Positions 1 to 11,090 of a DNA stretch of 40,614 bases are shown here, piece by piece; the stretch's first letter is position 1; every line of letters begins with the position of its first letter. A program made the translations under genes and the position numbers. Location: NCBI GenBank assembly GCA_000969725.1, contig JXSR01S016169.1, one strand, 5' to 3'. The notes under the pieces are model-generated. The model saw only the letters and a list, made by a program, of their open reading frames with translations. It was not told the origin of the DNA and made no database searches. Source of the DNA: Ophiothrix spiculata. Lineage: Eukaryota; Echinodermata; Ophiuroidea; Amphilepidida; Ophiotrichidae.

Positions 1-224
1 TTTGTGCAGTGTTCTGGTTATTGTCATTAGCGGATTGACGTAGATGTCTTATGGTTTGAGCAATGCACTGAATGTTGACATTGTTTTGAGGAGCTTCATG
101 GGTAGGCCTAGTGTTTTGTTCAGGTGTTTGTGCAATGTTCTGGTTATTGTCAGTAGCTGATTGATGTAGATGTCTTATGGTTTGAGCAATACACTGAATG
201 TTAACATTGTTGTGAGGAGCTTGG
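1..224. repeat. 126-bp tandem repeat (two units, continues left)
   Basis: Positions 1-112 and 127-224 align with few differences, at a period of 126 bp. The array probably continues beyond the left edge. It lies wholly inside the minus-strand open frame described separately. Confidence 0.85.
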
Positions 225-355
225 GGCCTATATTGAGGATTGTTTTGTAACACTGTTGGTGTAATTTGAGAAGTGTGATGCATGAAGGGGACTGCGGTGT
301 ATGAATTATTCCTAAGTTTACGCAATTTCTGTGTTTTGTACCTTGTCCGTTGGAT
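1..355 (-). CDS. Unidentified partial reading frame with a 42-codon repeat
   Basis: The minus strand is open from about 355 to the left edge of the window (118 codons) and runs out of the window. I do not recognise the protein. It starts basic (YKTQKLRKLRNNSY), passes through a Q/N/T/H-rich stretch, then enters a repeat whose core reads NNVNIQCIAQTIRHL followed by QSA.DNNQN. Two units are visible, exactly 126 bp (42 codons) apart, so the repeat keeps the frame. There is no obvious start codon at its upstream end, so it may be an internal exon or part of a mobile-element protein. One possible splice acceptor (ACACAG) lies about 20 nt inside the open frame. Codons differ between units at both silent and replacement positions. 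Function unknown; whether it is translated is uncertain. Confidence 0.4.
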   Translation of the reverse strand, partial: MQRTRYKTQKLRKLRNNSYTAVPFMHHTSQITPTVLQNNPQYRPQAPHNNVNIQCIAQTIRHLHQSATDNNQNIAQTPEQNTRPTHEAPQNNVNIQCIAQTIRHLRQSANDNNQNTAQ

Positions 356-505
356 CTACTTTATATTTAATATTTTTGAATTGATACTAATGATTTTATC
401 TGGGAATCAAAAGTCATCCCAGAATTGTTAAGGGACTGAGATTTTTTTATTTGTCTAATGATTTTTTCAAATTAAATATTCTTCCACATGATTGGTGCAA
501 CAGTT

Positions 506-700
506 AAAATAATAATCATCATCATCTTTTGACTGCAGAGCAGGCGAGTGCAAGCTTTCTCCAACCACAACGATCCTGTGCTAATTCAGACAGTTTGTCA
601 GGGCTCATTATGTTGTATGTGTCTCCCAACAGGTATTGGATGTATCTGAGAAAAAGGGTTCGTTGTCTTCCAGGTTTTCTTTTCCCGTTAGAATAACCAA
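506..700 (-). mobile_element. LINE 3' end: C-terminal tail of a non-LTR retrotransposon ORF2, truncated
   Basis: On the minus strand 716-522 encodes a 64-residue stretch whose end (SELAQDRCGWRKLALACSA, then a stop at 522) has the form typical of the extreme C-terminus of LINE ORF2 proteins: a basic GRQRTLFLRYI-type segment followed by an AQDR.xWR...ACSA block. Right after the stop comes a short A/T-rich 3' end with a GATGATGATTATTATT tail (about 506-526 on the plus strand), as LINEs of the CR1/L2/RTE type often have. The copy is heavily 5'-truncated; the reading frame's first residues already lie in the neighbouring ATAAC repeat. The family cannot be fixed from this fragment. Confidence 0.6.
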
Positions 701-790
701 ATCTATAACATAACATAACATAACATTACATAATTTATTCTTCTTTCCACAATTGCAATAAGACAGTATACATCAAGAAAATATATATAC
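699..790 (-). mobile_element. Second retroelement 3' end with (GTTAT)n tail
   Basis: Read on the minus strand, this has AGAAGAATAAATTATGTAAT followed by four GTTAT units, that is an AATAAA signal leading into a pentanucleotide tail. That is the usual look of a LINE or SINE 3' end. It abuts the truncated LINE at 506-700, so it may have inserted into it. The right-hand limit is not determined. Confidence 0.35.
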
Positions 791-799
791 ATTTAAACA

Positions 800-1670
800 A
801 TTACTCTGGTATTTTTATATTGTAAAGAATTTTCAAACATCCCATTTCTTTAAATGGCCTAATATCTGGTACATACATGTACCTAGGTCTAGAAGTCTGC
901 TTTACCCCGATTCCATCAGATATGGCACCATGTACTACCTAACAAGGCAATGTGAAGTGAGGTTATCATAACATGTAATCAAGCATAGTCATAGTATAGC
1001 TATCTAGGCCCTGAAGAGAATCGTGACGCAAGGAAACATCGGTGAGGATCTTGTTGACACGGGAGGAGGGGTTGTAGAGGATAACAGGATGGAGATTGTG
1101 TTGTTATATCCGTCATTTGACTTGGAAATAAAGAAATAGGTCTGAATTTATATTGACTAGGGGATTTGTCAAGCTGTTATTTGGATTCAAAATGTTGCTA
1201 GTTGTGATTTTTGTGTACTGTTACGGATTTGATTGTGGGTATCTATGTGTCAACAAGGAAGCAATGTTTCTCTCTTCTCTCCACTCTATTTTTAAATTTA
1301 AATAATTTCTAAAATAACTGAGAGCTGAAATGATATTTGGTAAAAGTAAGAAGTAACCAGTGATGTAGGACTAAAAGTCAACTTAACATAATAGAGAAGT
1401 TTTTTGCTCTTCTGTTTGGAGGATTAAACAGCGTAATAGGTACTGTGTTTTAATTCATTTTTTCCCCTTTTTTGTGGGAGACTTAGATTTGGATTGAAAT
1501 AGAGCAAGCTAGTAGGTTGTAACAGATATAAAAAGGAGATCTAAACTTTGCCACCATTTTGGACAAATTTTGAGGTACTCTGGTTTGGTAACTATTGGAT
1601 CTGCTTCATAACTGATATATGCATGTATACATTGATAACACAAATAAAACTGAGCTTTTAAACGCAGTAA
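800..1670. other. Intergenic or intronic sequence, nothing recognised
   Basis: AT-rich single-copy-looking sequence. I see no conserved exon, RNA gene or clear repeat structure on either strand. Confidence 0.4.
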
Positions 1671-1673
1671 CTG

Positions 1674-1899
1674 GAGCGTGGCCGAGCGGTTAGAGCATGT
1701 GTCTCGTAATACAGAGATTGTGGGTTGAGCCGGGCGCAGCAGTTTTCGTCTCCTTGTTTCCTTGGGCAAGAAACTTTACTCTACTTGCTCTGTGGTTCGT
1801 AAGTCACATTAAGCCGTTGGTCCCCTGTAGGAATAGACTCCTTCATGGGGTATGCATGTCATGCAAGTACAGTGTAAATCAAATCAAATCAAATCAAAC
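1674..1899 (+). mobile_element. tRNA-derived SINE with (AAATC)n tail
   Basis: The head (1674-1735) is tRNA-like: an A-box match TGGCCGAGCGG, an anticodon-arm-like stretch and a degraded B-box (GGTTGAGCC for GGTTCGANNCC). It is followed by a body containing CCTTGGGCAAGAAACTTTAC, a segment that resembles conserved bodies of several metazoan SINE groups, and by a tail of AAATC repeats (1876-1897). The broken B-box and the long body show it is a SINE copy and not a working tRNA gene. Plus orientation. Confidence 0.75.
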
Positions 1900-2911
1900 T
1901 GTGCGTTCAAAATACAACACAAACTTGACTGTAAGGGAAGTGCCTTTTCGATACAAGCATATTCATTCATTTATTCATAAAGGTTATTCAATAAGACATA
2001 GCAGTTAAAAACTGAATTGCAGCTCATTTACAGTGACAACATGATTCAAGACTACATTGAAAGTCATATTAATCCCAAATTGAGTCTGTGTTGGTTTAGC
2101 ACTCTTTATTGGTTTGTACAGGGAGTTCAGAACCTCTTTTTATATCTTTGAGAATGCCTGGCCTTGGCCTTTAGTTTTGGCCTCAGATGTAGTGACTTTA
2201 TTTACCTCCAGAGGTTAAGGACTCAATTGCAACACTATTTAAAGCATTAAAAGCATTTGACATTTAGTGAATATATAAATCTATCAATACTCAAAAAAAA
2301 TCTTATTTTCCCACTTGAATTTTTGTTTAATCCTTTACAGGTCATTCACCATCTTTTCCTTCAACTCCTCTACATTTTACTTCCAAAAAAGTCTTCACAA
2401 GTTTAAATTTAGCATTCAGAGCCTAACATTGAGAATAAATCTATCAAGACCCCAACAAGGCAAATTTCACGTCCGACTTCCTTATGTATAAAAGCCCTGG
2501 GTCAGGAAACGATAGTGGGACGAAATGGTTTCACCTGATTGCATGCTTGTCATGACCATCACGTGTGCGCTTTTCCGTCATCAAAAACGAGATAGGAAAC
2601 GGGTAAAATAATCTTTGAAACCTGTCACTACGGTTCCTGGCATCAGTCATTTAACGGTAGGGGAGTCCCTAGGACTGAAAAGGGAAAGGAAATCGACAAA
2701 TATAATCAGTAGCAAATATCTATCTCCTTTTGAGCTGTCAACATTTGTGTGTAGGTGTGATTTGTAGGACGGATGTAGGTTCCGTGGATACTGTTAATAC
2801 GATGAGAGGTTAGCTCATAAGAAGTAAAAAGGGGTCAAGACTGTAGACCAGCTATTATTTCTTATGAGATGAGAGAGGGGGTACTTGTGAAAAGTCAGTG
2901 GCTGAACCTTA

Positions 2912-3275
2912 GGCAAAAAAAAAAAGTTGTTTGCTTGCCCTTTAAGGGTGATAATGATGGTCGGTCAGTCGGATCTTCTTTTTTTTTTAAATTTTTTATT
3001 TCGAAAATTGGCCAGGAAAGACTTTTTAAAATAGTTTATATCAATGTTGTTTGTTTTATTTATTCAAGATTTATGTTTTTTAATGCAAATATACATCATT
3101 GTGTAATTATTGTTGTAAAATCAATCCAAATACCATGACATTTTTACCAAATTCACTGTTGAGGTAGGCAAAAGTTCACCAAAAAATAAATAAATAAATA
3201 AAAAATGACCCTGATTTTTGCAAATTTTGGGTCGATCGCAAAGGGCAAGTCAACAAATTTTTTTTGTAGGCCCTA
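2912..3275. mobile_element. MITE-like element with A-rich terminal inverted repeats
   Basis: The left end (poly-A then GTTGTTTGCTTGCCCTTT) is matched in inverted orientation by the right end (AAAGGGCAAGTCAACAAATT then poly-T). Arms of roughly 35-40 bp with mismatches enclose about 270 bp of AT-rich sequence including an AAATA microsatellite at 3185. No coding capacity seen. Superfamily not assigned. Confidence 0.55.
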
Positions 3276-4072
3276 TCACTTGCCAAATCTCTGGTGAATT
3301 AATAATATCCCTCTGTAAAACTATGCAGCAGGGCCATTTTTTCCCCTGATATGTCACAAATGTCACAAAGCGTTACATGTTTCTTACTTGAACTTGAGCA
3401 TGTTTATAGTTCTGGTTACCATTCTGACAGGATAAGCATACCTTAACCTTTCAACAATAAGCAAAAGATTTAAATTCTGCTACCTAGATTTAACCCGGTA
3501 GCCCAAACAAGTTGACAAGTACCGCTAAAATGGGCTTTTTTGTATAATTTTGCTGAAGGGTGTCAAAATCTATTATCAGATGTATTTCCTACTAAACGTT
3601 TGGTATTAAGAATCTTTTGAATGAGATAGGATTGTTTTGATATATTTTTAAGATTGTGCAACCATTGAAGAGACTAATTTCATATTCAAGTTAAAGAAAG
3701 TCACATATGATGTTTTATGATGTTTGCGACCATCAAAAGAGCTAGTGGCCCTCCGGTGTGCCATTTTTCTCACAAAATATTTTACATATGGTATGTCCGT
3801 AATGCCATGGGATCAGTGTTGAACCTTAACATAATTGAAATGTTCATGTAATTTTACATCATTTAGAAGGCATTGATCACTTTACACCATGTTCACATGT
3901 AAATTGGTAGCAAATTCAATTTAAGCAGAGTAATCACTGGTAGATCATGTCCACTGTTTGCTTGAAGTAGAAATAGTACAGCCGGTCAGTTTGTGGATTT
4001 ATGTAAGAAATGTTGACATCATAGGCTAGTTTGTATTCAGGTAGTAAGATTGCAGGACTTTGATTATAGGTT

Positions 4073-4253
4073 AATAAATGCGCATTTCATACGCGAGTGA
4101 AATGAGACAAAATCAATGCACGCGCGGTCAATTTTGGTGCGTCCAATTCACGAGGCCCGTAGGGGCCGAGTGCATTGGACAGCAAACAAAATTTACCGCA
4201 AGTGCATTGATTTTGTCTCATTTTACGAGCATTATGGAATGCAAATTTATTAA
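4073..4253. mobile_element. Fold-back MITE
   Basis: Inverted arms: the left arm around 4075-4135 contains GAGACAAAATCAATGCACGC, and the right arm (about 4190-4250) contains its reverse complement with a few changes. The outermost bases read TAATAAAT on the left and ATTTATTA on the right. A GC-richer loop lies between. No protein signal. Confidence 0.65.
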
Positions 4254-4376
4254 TCTAATTCATACACGACAGAAAAATAATATTGTATCTTTTGTGTAAA
4301 GAAATCAGGCCTTTAATATGACTATCAAAATCCAAAACTTCTCTAAACTAAATAAATAATCACCCGACAAAAACAA

Positions 4377-4534
4377 TGAAACATTCATACGCACTAATTG
4401 CCCGCCACGCAAACCGGAACGCAACAAGCGCAGTGCATTGTGAAAATCCACTGCACTCCGCGTACTTTATATTCTTGCGTCCTGATTGGTTAGGTGACAC
4501 ACGCAGCACACGCGGAGTGTATGAATTATGTTTC
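4377..4534. mobile_element. Small MITE with GAAACATTCATACGC ends
   Basis: The left end GAAACATTCATACGC is mirrored by the right end GTGTATGAATTATGTTTC (one small indel). The interior is GC-rich relative to the flanks and about 130 bp long. It lies about 120 bp from the preceding MITE and has different ends. Confidence 0.5.
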
Positions 4535-5026
4535 AGAACATCATTGGATCATTGGAACTGGTGCTCTGGTAGTTTGATCATGATTTGGCTTGTATAATTT
4601 GTTACTGTACTTCTGTAACATATTAATTCCTTTTATGAGAGTCAGAATAGCACTGGTTAGTGCCCCGTGTCTACTACATGTCCAACATCGTCAGGCAGGG
4701 AGTGCCCGCTGCTCAGTCTGTGCGATGGAGGATCAGAGGAGCAGGACTAGTTCTAGTTTCGGGACAGTCCTAATTGTATAGACAAAAGTTTCTTGGAAAC
4801 TTTATAATTTTCCCAACAGGCCCTGAAAATATAAGGCCTTTTCATGTTTTGATGAGCAGTGATCAATACACCTGGTTGGGCCTAAAGACAGACATGTCAA
4901 CATTGCTATTTCAAGATAGGTGAGTGCATCCGTCATTATGCTGAAGTCACAAAAAATAGTCGGCTGAGCTTCGGACGAGATGGCACACCACAGCAAGTAA
5001 AAACCACATGAGTGTTAAATATAACT

Positions 5027-5556
5027 TAAAGGTTTATTGCTGTGAACTTGTTAATACCCTGGTCACATAACCTTGCGACGATTTTACGATGTGTTTACGG
5101 CTTCATACCAGGTAGAATTCAGCAGACACCATCCGTGCGAATTAATTCTGAGTTAAAAACCTTATGGCTTGTATACGATGTTTTCAGTTATGGTCACATA
5201 ACCACAGGTCGCTGACCAGCGACCAACCGGGCATTGCAAGCATTCACTGGTCTCATACCGATGTCACATCAGCATTGCGGCTTCCTTCGGCTTATGTAAC
5301 CATAGCATAAACTTGTATGGGCTTTTGACTGCTGTAGCGTGGCTGTAGCTCGGCTCAAAATTCTTTTTACATATGACTGAAGCATTCGCCAGATCTATAA
5401 GGAGGCAATTTTGAGTGTGTTGATTCCAAACTAGATGATCTCATGTACAACATTTCCTGAACAAAACACAGCTGTGTTCCATCTTTTATCATTGTCTGTT
5501 ACTATTTCACTATATTTTATCATTTTTGACAGAGTGTATGTTTTAACCCTTTTCCT
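5027..5556. repeat. Local duplication, copy A (interrupted by a MITE)
   Basis: The segment from TAAAGGTTTATTGCTGTGAA to GACAGAGTGTATGTTTTAA is repeated in direct orientation at 5990-7421 (copy B), with high similarity over the stretch around AACTAGATGATCTCATGTAC. Copy A carries a 258-bp insertion (5052-5309) that copy B lacks. It is immediately followed by a long G run (about 5562-5579). Confidence 0.85.
5052..5309. mobile_element. MITE inside duplication copy A, with 7-bp target repeats
   Basis: About 258 bp bounded by imperfect inverted ends (left TGGTCACATAACC, right GGCTTATGTAACCA) and flanked by direct repeats AACTTGT at 5045-5051 and 5310-5316. The paralogous copy B reads straight across this site with a single AACTTGT, which confirms an insertion. 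A second internal TGGTCACATAACC lies near 5192. Superfamily not assigned. Confidence 0.75.
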
Positions 5557-6382
5557 CCGAAGGGGGGGGGGGGGGGGGGTTGCAACCCCCAGGGTTTTTG
5601 TCCCACTACATAAAATGCAAAAACAACCGACCCAGGCATTTGGGTAATCTCTTTTACATCCTTTGCGATCATTTTGATGAAACAATTTGGGGTACCCCCT
5701 AAGGTGGGGTTAGGGTAGGCCATCAAAGTTGGGGTGTGAGGGGGGGGGTTGGTGGAATCCCGGAAATGGAAGTCACCATTTTGAAAATTTTATGCATGCT
5801 ATAAGACTCACTCTTACAAGACATGTTAGAATCATCATTTCCCTTCGTTATTAGCAAAAAACCTGATGAAAATTTGATATTTAGAACTTTTATAGCAAAA
5901 TTTTGATTTTGTGGCCATTTGTGCCTGATTTTCAGATTCGAAAGTACTTCATGAAGTCATGATTACGTAACACATTTATAAGCATTAGTTAAAGGTTTAT
6001 TGCTTTGAACTTGTGTGGGCTTTTTCCACTGTAGCAAGGCCACAGCTCAGCCGAAAATTCTTTCTACATGTGACTTAAGCATTAGCCAGATCTAATAGTA
6101 TAAGGAGGCAATTTTGAGTGTGCTGATTCCAAACTAGATGATCTCATGTACAACATTTCCTGAACAAAACACAGCTGTGTTGCATCTTTTATCATTGTCT
6201 GTTACTATTTCCCTTACACTATATTCTCCTTGTCTGACCAGACTGTGGATGTCCTGTTTGCTGCTTCTGCCCAGATAAAAACTGAAATACACTGCCGTCA
6301 ATAAGTATTTCTTCACAAAACCTTTATTCAGCTATATCTCGAAAGCCCTTTATTCAACTTGCATCATTTTGACAGAGTGTAT

Positions 6383-7405
6383 CAGGGTTCTAGCTAGAGA
6401 ATGGAGAGAGGCGCAGCGCCATGGAGTCTGAAGAGATAATGTGGCCCCTCAGCTGTGAAAATTTTGAAAAACAACCCTAAAATCTTATGCATTTAAATGC
6501 ATCTGCCAATGCGTAAAACATGCTCTTGACGATCGACCAATATGCAGTGTTGCAAGAAAATGTTCGGTCAATTGTGAATTAAAATAATTGTGGGGAACAA
6601 TCCCTGAAGTTATATATAGTGGTAAAATACCCTTCAGATTTGTCAAAAGTACTTACAATCAGAATTGTCATTAAGGTCCAGTTCAATAATACCAGCCAAT
6701 ATCCCTCATTTCCAATAATATTTTGGAAAACAACACAAGGAACACGCTAAACTTTTCAAAGTTGAGATTTTGTACATCTGTTTTATTTCTCGTATTTACT
6801 GTATGTGTAAGAGACAAGCAGCATTGCCATCCCATAATTTCTCATCTGGGCCTGTAAATTTGCCTTACTAGACTCGATCAAAAGGTTAGCAACGCGAAAC
6901 TCATGTCATTATGAATAAATTATGGGTCATTCCAATCTCAAATGTCACAAACGTTACCAAAATGTTACACGATCTTGCCCTTGAATTTGAATGAACTTGA
7001 GTTATCTTCCAGGGCTGCTGCATACCTGGAAGATATCAAAAGCTCATTCGAATTGACGGTCAAGAACATGTAACATTTTGGTAACGTTTGTGACATTTGA
7101 GATTGAAATGACCCTATGATAAACTGTGGCGGCGAATTATGAAGATTGAGAATGAAATGGGACATTAATATTGTCCCAGTTTGATTGTTTTCTTTATCTT
7201 TATCATTATTAGTTTAAAACAATGAAAAATATGACAAAATTACAACAAAGTTAGCTCGCAATACACAAAATATTAATCGGGTATTCATTTTTGGGGGGAA
7301 ATCAGTACCGGGTGGGCAAGTGAATTTTAAGCTTCAGTGCTGGGCGGAAAATTTGAGTACTGGTCGGAGCTGCCTGCCACCGCCCGTCGTAGCTAGAACC
7401 CCCTG
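6383..7405. mobile_element. Non-autonomous hAT-type element, about 1.0 kb
   Basis: The ends read CAGGGTTCTAGCTAG and, on the other strand, CAGGGGGTTCTAGCTAC. Flanks repeat AGTGTAT (8 bp GAGTGTAT if the last G is shared), and copy A of the duplication shows the unoccupied site. CAGGG ends and a 7-8 bp target repeat fit the hAT superfamily. No transposase frame is visible. The right subterminal region (GCCTGCCACCGCCCGTCGTA) resembles the end of the hAT MITE at 23850-24079. Confidence 0.7.
6921..7117. mobile_element. Palindromic MITE nested inside the hAT-type element
   Basis: A fold-back of about 197 bp: the left arm begins ATGGGTCATTCCAATCTCAA and runs through GTCACAAACGTTACCAAAAT, and the right arm is the reverse complement with few mismatches. 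Arms are about 90 bp around a GCTGC loop. It sits inside 6383-7405, so it either inserted later or travelled with it. Confidence 0.75.
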
Positions 7406-7421
7406 AGTGTATGTTTTAAAT

Positions 7422-9480
7422 ATATCTAAAGAGTGAACTAGAACTGTTTGATGTAAAAATTGAAATTTTTGCACATTTTTAAGCTTGCAGAAATACTTGG
7501 TGCCAACAGTGTAAGGCTATTGATAACCACGCGTTGTTTTTTTTTTTCATAGAAAGCAAAATTAATTTTTTACATTGGATATATTGGGGATCAATATATG
7601 TAGAAAAAGAACATTTCTGAACTTGTGTTTATAGCCATATTTTTGATCATGAAATTGGTTATTTGTTTGTAGTAGTCAATCATATTTACTAGAAATTAAA
7701 CAGTATATGGTTCATTTAGTCAATCGAATAGTATAATGTAAAGTGTGTCCCAGAATGAAGTTATCAAGATTTCAATGCCACATAATTCAAAAACCAAAAT
7801 ATCCCGGACACTGAAAGTTGGTGCCAATCATGCCTTATGTCTCTACTTGCGTTGTGCAATAATGAAGACAATCCATGCAATAATTATCTAGTAGTGAGCG
7901 TTTGAAGCCCCAAAGGGCTTTGGACACTTTTCCCAGTTTGGAGAGGTCGTAAAAATCCAGCGGAAATTTGCAGGGGAAGTATGCGAGCTAGGATATCATC
8001 TTTGGGGCTTCATGTTTCGCATGTTGCTTCTCCTTGATGATGCCTTGGAGTCTTAATAAAGGTTCAGTAGAATGTAAATTCGGCTTCTACCTTGGCATCC
8101 ACACGCTACTTTTTTGCAGCTCCTTCTGTCATCCGATACCATCAGCTTTTTATTTTCTGACATTTTAAGATGGAATACTCGTGCGATGGGGATATCTGGC
8201 TCACACAACACTTTAAAATTGAAATGACTACACCTTGCTAGCTTCAAGCCCTTTTTTTTTGGTCAAGGGCCAGGATATTAGTGTTCAAGTCTACATGACA
8301 GATAAGCTTACAAATCTGATGGCCGTTAACAAATGGGAGAGATGTCCGTGGCTAGCATTCCCCTGTGAGCAAATCCTTTCTAGATATGTACTGAACAAAA
8401 ACAAGACAAGATAATCTTGGCAAAAGTGCCTCTCAGGTTTATGACCAGCAAAGACCTTGCTTGCTTGTTTCTTACCCCAAACCCGTTCACATAAGAATTT
8501 GGGATGGAATGTTATGGCTGTATTTAGAGAATGGTTGGACAATGGTTGCTGGATATTTTGAAAAAAGGACAGCGATGAAATCTGATAAGCTTAGTCCATC
8601 TAGATTGATTTCACAACAAAAAACCAAACGTGAGTGGTGGGACAGCAAAACTTGATTTTTACAATTGTGAGGTCCATCCCCAGATTCATCTAATTCAACA
8701 AATTTTTTTAAAGGAAAACTGGTACTTGCTACCATTTTGGTGTCGCTCTTGGAGTAGAGTTATTGCGCTTTTAAAGCAGTCCTGGTAGCTAGACATGCTG
8801 ATTGTATACACAACGTGAGCATTTTATTTCACACCCAAACTGTGTCCATGTTTCCTTCAGCATTTGTTGCAACTTGCTCTGAGCTAAGTACGCTCATTTT
8901 CCCGCAAAATGATGCATGTCATCAGCATGCCCACCCGTAAAATGAAGCAATACAATAACTCGCCGTCCATTAGCTGCAATCCAAGATGGCCACCATACCA
9001 TATGGTGGCTAAATCAAAATGGGAGCAAGCAACGATTCACATTTTAATTTTTTTTTATCTAGTTATATACTTATGTAACTCTGATCATATTATAGAGCAG
9101 AGATTCCCATCTTGTGAATCACACACCCAGTGTTGCACTCTTGACAATATAGTGATTGGGGCTTTTCTCAAAGCATAAAAAATACATACAGGAAAAGCTG
9201 TACAATTTACCACTTGACAATGACATGTTTTTTATGTATTAAAATCCTAGGAACCTCATTTCATTTACAATACACAGCTTTCACTTCAGATATCCAATTT
9301 GATATTTAGATCTGTCCATTGAGAATCAGCTCCTGATGATATGCATTTCATCACCAAGTAGCAATATCTATCGTCATATATCCTGATTTAAGGAAATGAG
9401 AAGAATAGGCCCGGCATGTTTGAAGGCGTTGAATTTCTCAAAATAGTCTAGCGTATGACATGAAAAAAAAAATGAAAGAT
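7422..9480. other. Intergenic or intronic sequence, nothing firmly recognised
   Basis: AT-rich sequence with only short, unsupported reading frames on both strands. The stretch from about 7741 (GTGTGTCCCAGAATGAAG) has the feel of a decayed transposon end, but I could not find its partner. No exon with recognisable homology. Confidence 0.35.
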
Positions 9481-9481
9481 G

Positions 9482-10236
9482 GACTTACTGTTGTGGTGAA
9501 AGGTTCTAAGAAGGAATTTCCTGTATAGGGTTATGAGTGTTGATATGCGAGACAATTGAGGAATTAATGATGATCACAATAGCTGAATATGGATAGATGT
9601 CTTATCGGAATGTTGAAATTGCAGCAACATAGCTTGAGATTTTGTCCAAGTCTCTTTATTCAGCATTGTTTGGACTTACTGTTGTGGTGATTGGTGCTAA
9701 GAAGGAATTTCCTGTACAGGGTTAAGAGTGTTGATATTCAAGACAATTGAGAAATTAATGATGATCGCGATAGCTAATATGGATAGATGTCTTATCGGAA
9801 TCTTGAAATTGCAGCAACATAGCCTGAGATGTTGTCCAAATCTCTTTATTCAGCATTGTTTTGTCTTACTGTTGTGGTGATTGGTGCTAAGAAAGAATTT
9901 CCTGTACATGGTTAAAAGTGTTGATATGCGGGACAATTGAGAAATTAATGATGATCACAATAGCTAATATGGATAGATGTCTTATCGGAATCTTGGAATT
10001 GCAGCATAGCCTGAGAGGTTGTCCGAATCTCTTTATTCAGCATTGTTTTGTCTTACAGTTGTGGTGATAGGTGCTAAGAAGGAATTTCCTGGACAGGGTT
10101 AAGAGTGTTGACATGCGAGACAATTGAGAAATCAATGATGGTCACAATAGCTAATATGAATAGTCTTATAAAATGTTTTGAAATTGCAGCAATATAGCTT
10201 GAGAGGTTGTCCCAACCTCTTTATTCAGCATTGTTT
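9482..10236. repeat. Tandem array of four ~190-bp units
   Basis: Units start near 9482, 9672, 9863 and 10050 (periods about 190, 191 and 187) and the last ends near 10236. Each unit contains ACTTACTGTTGTGGTGA or a close variant, AAGAAGGAATTTCCTG, a GATAGATGTCTTATCGGAAT segment and ends CTCTTTATTCAGCATTGTTT. Units differ by scattered substitutions and small indels, with the fourth the most changed. No frame stays open across the units, so this looks like a non-coding minisatellite. It ends about 650 bp upstream of the first visible PALS1 exon. Confidence 0.9.
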
Positions 10237-10887
10237 TGATGCCCTGTTAGTCAATCATGGACTAATTTTTTGAATGATAAGTTACATTGGTTTATTGTCA
10301 GTGAGGGGGCACTTTAACAAAATTAGTTGTTTTTTGTCCAGATTGTTTTAAATGTGCCCTGAGCTTGGTATTTTTGTCATGTAGCATCATGTGGAAATTG
10401 GAGTTTGTCTTTCTGTTCTTGCTTGTGACTATCTTTGATCGTGACAGTTAAAATTGAACAATTTTGAAAGTCATATAATTGTAAAATAGAGTGTTGAAAA
10501 TCCAAACATTAAATTACAAAGAGTCCTTGTGGCAACGGCATTTGTAGTGGGTTTAATTCTTGGCTATATCATGTCATATTTGTCTTGTCATTTAATAAAA
10601 CGTAAATATACACAATAGTAATGATTTAAAGAAGGATCATAATGACAAAAATATTTATTGAATTTCAATAAGGATTATGATCACAATAATATTCAGTGAA
10701 ACAATGGTGCCCTTCAAGCATATGTGGTATATCTTGCCATATATCAAATTGAAATCGATTTTAACAGAATAAATTATTGACCTATCCCTGACAAGGGAGG
10801 CTTGAGGATACATAGAGAATTATTGAAAATGTGAATGTATCATTAAAAGTAACAATCTGGACTCATCTGTACAATTTCTCATTGCAG

Positions 10888-11090
10888 ATACAAGTCGACC
10901 AAAGCGTGAGCATGAGACAGACGGTATAGACTACCATTTCTTGACCAAGCAGAGATTTGAACAAGACATCATGGCTGGTAAATTTGTGGAGCATGGAGAA
11001 TTTGAGAAGAGTATTTATGGCACCAGCTTGGAGTCAATCAGAACTGTTGTGGATAGCGGAAAAATCTGCATCCTAAATCTGCACCCCCAG
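10888..11090 (+). CDS. PALS1: PALS1 exon (GUK domain, first part)
   Basis: The acceptor TTCTCATTGCAG precedes 10888 and a donor GTATGA follows 11090. The exon is 203 nt: it begins with the last two bases of a His codon and ends on a codon boundary after CACCCCCAG (HPQ). It carries the YGTS motif of the GMP-binding region. Confidence 0.92.

Larger units (their letters stand above)
5990..7421. repeat. Local duplication, copy B (interrupted by an hAT-like element)
   Basis: This is the second copy of the 5027-5556 segment. Relative to copy A it lacks the 5052-5309 MITE, has about 130 extra bases near 6225-6360, and is split by the 1.0-kb element at 6383-7405. The match resumes with AGTGTATGTTTTAA after that element. 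Confidence 0.85.

Noticed and set aside
1674-1745. Possible tRNA gene
   Set aside because: The A-box is good but the B-box is broken, stems do not close, and a SINE body with an AAATC tail follows directly.
9482-10236. CRISPR-like array
   Set aside because: Units of about 190 bp repeat over their whole length with no unique spacers, in a eukaryotic intron region.
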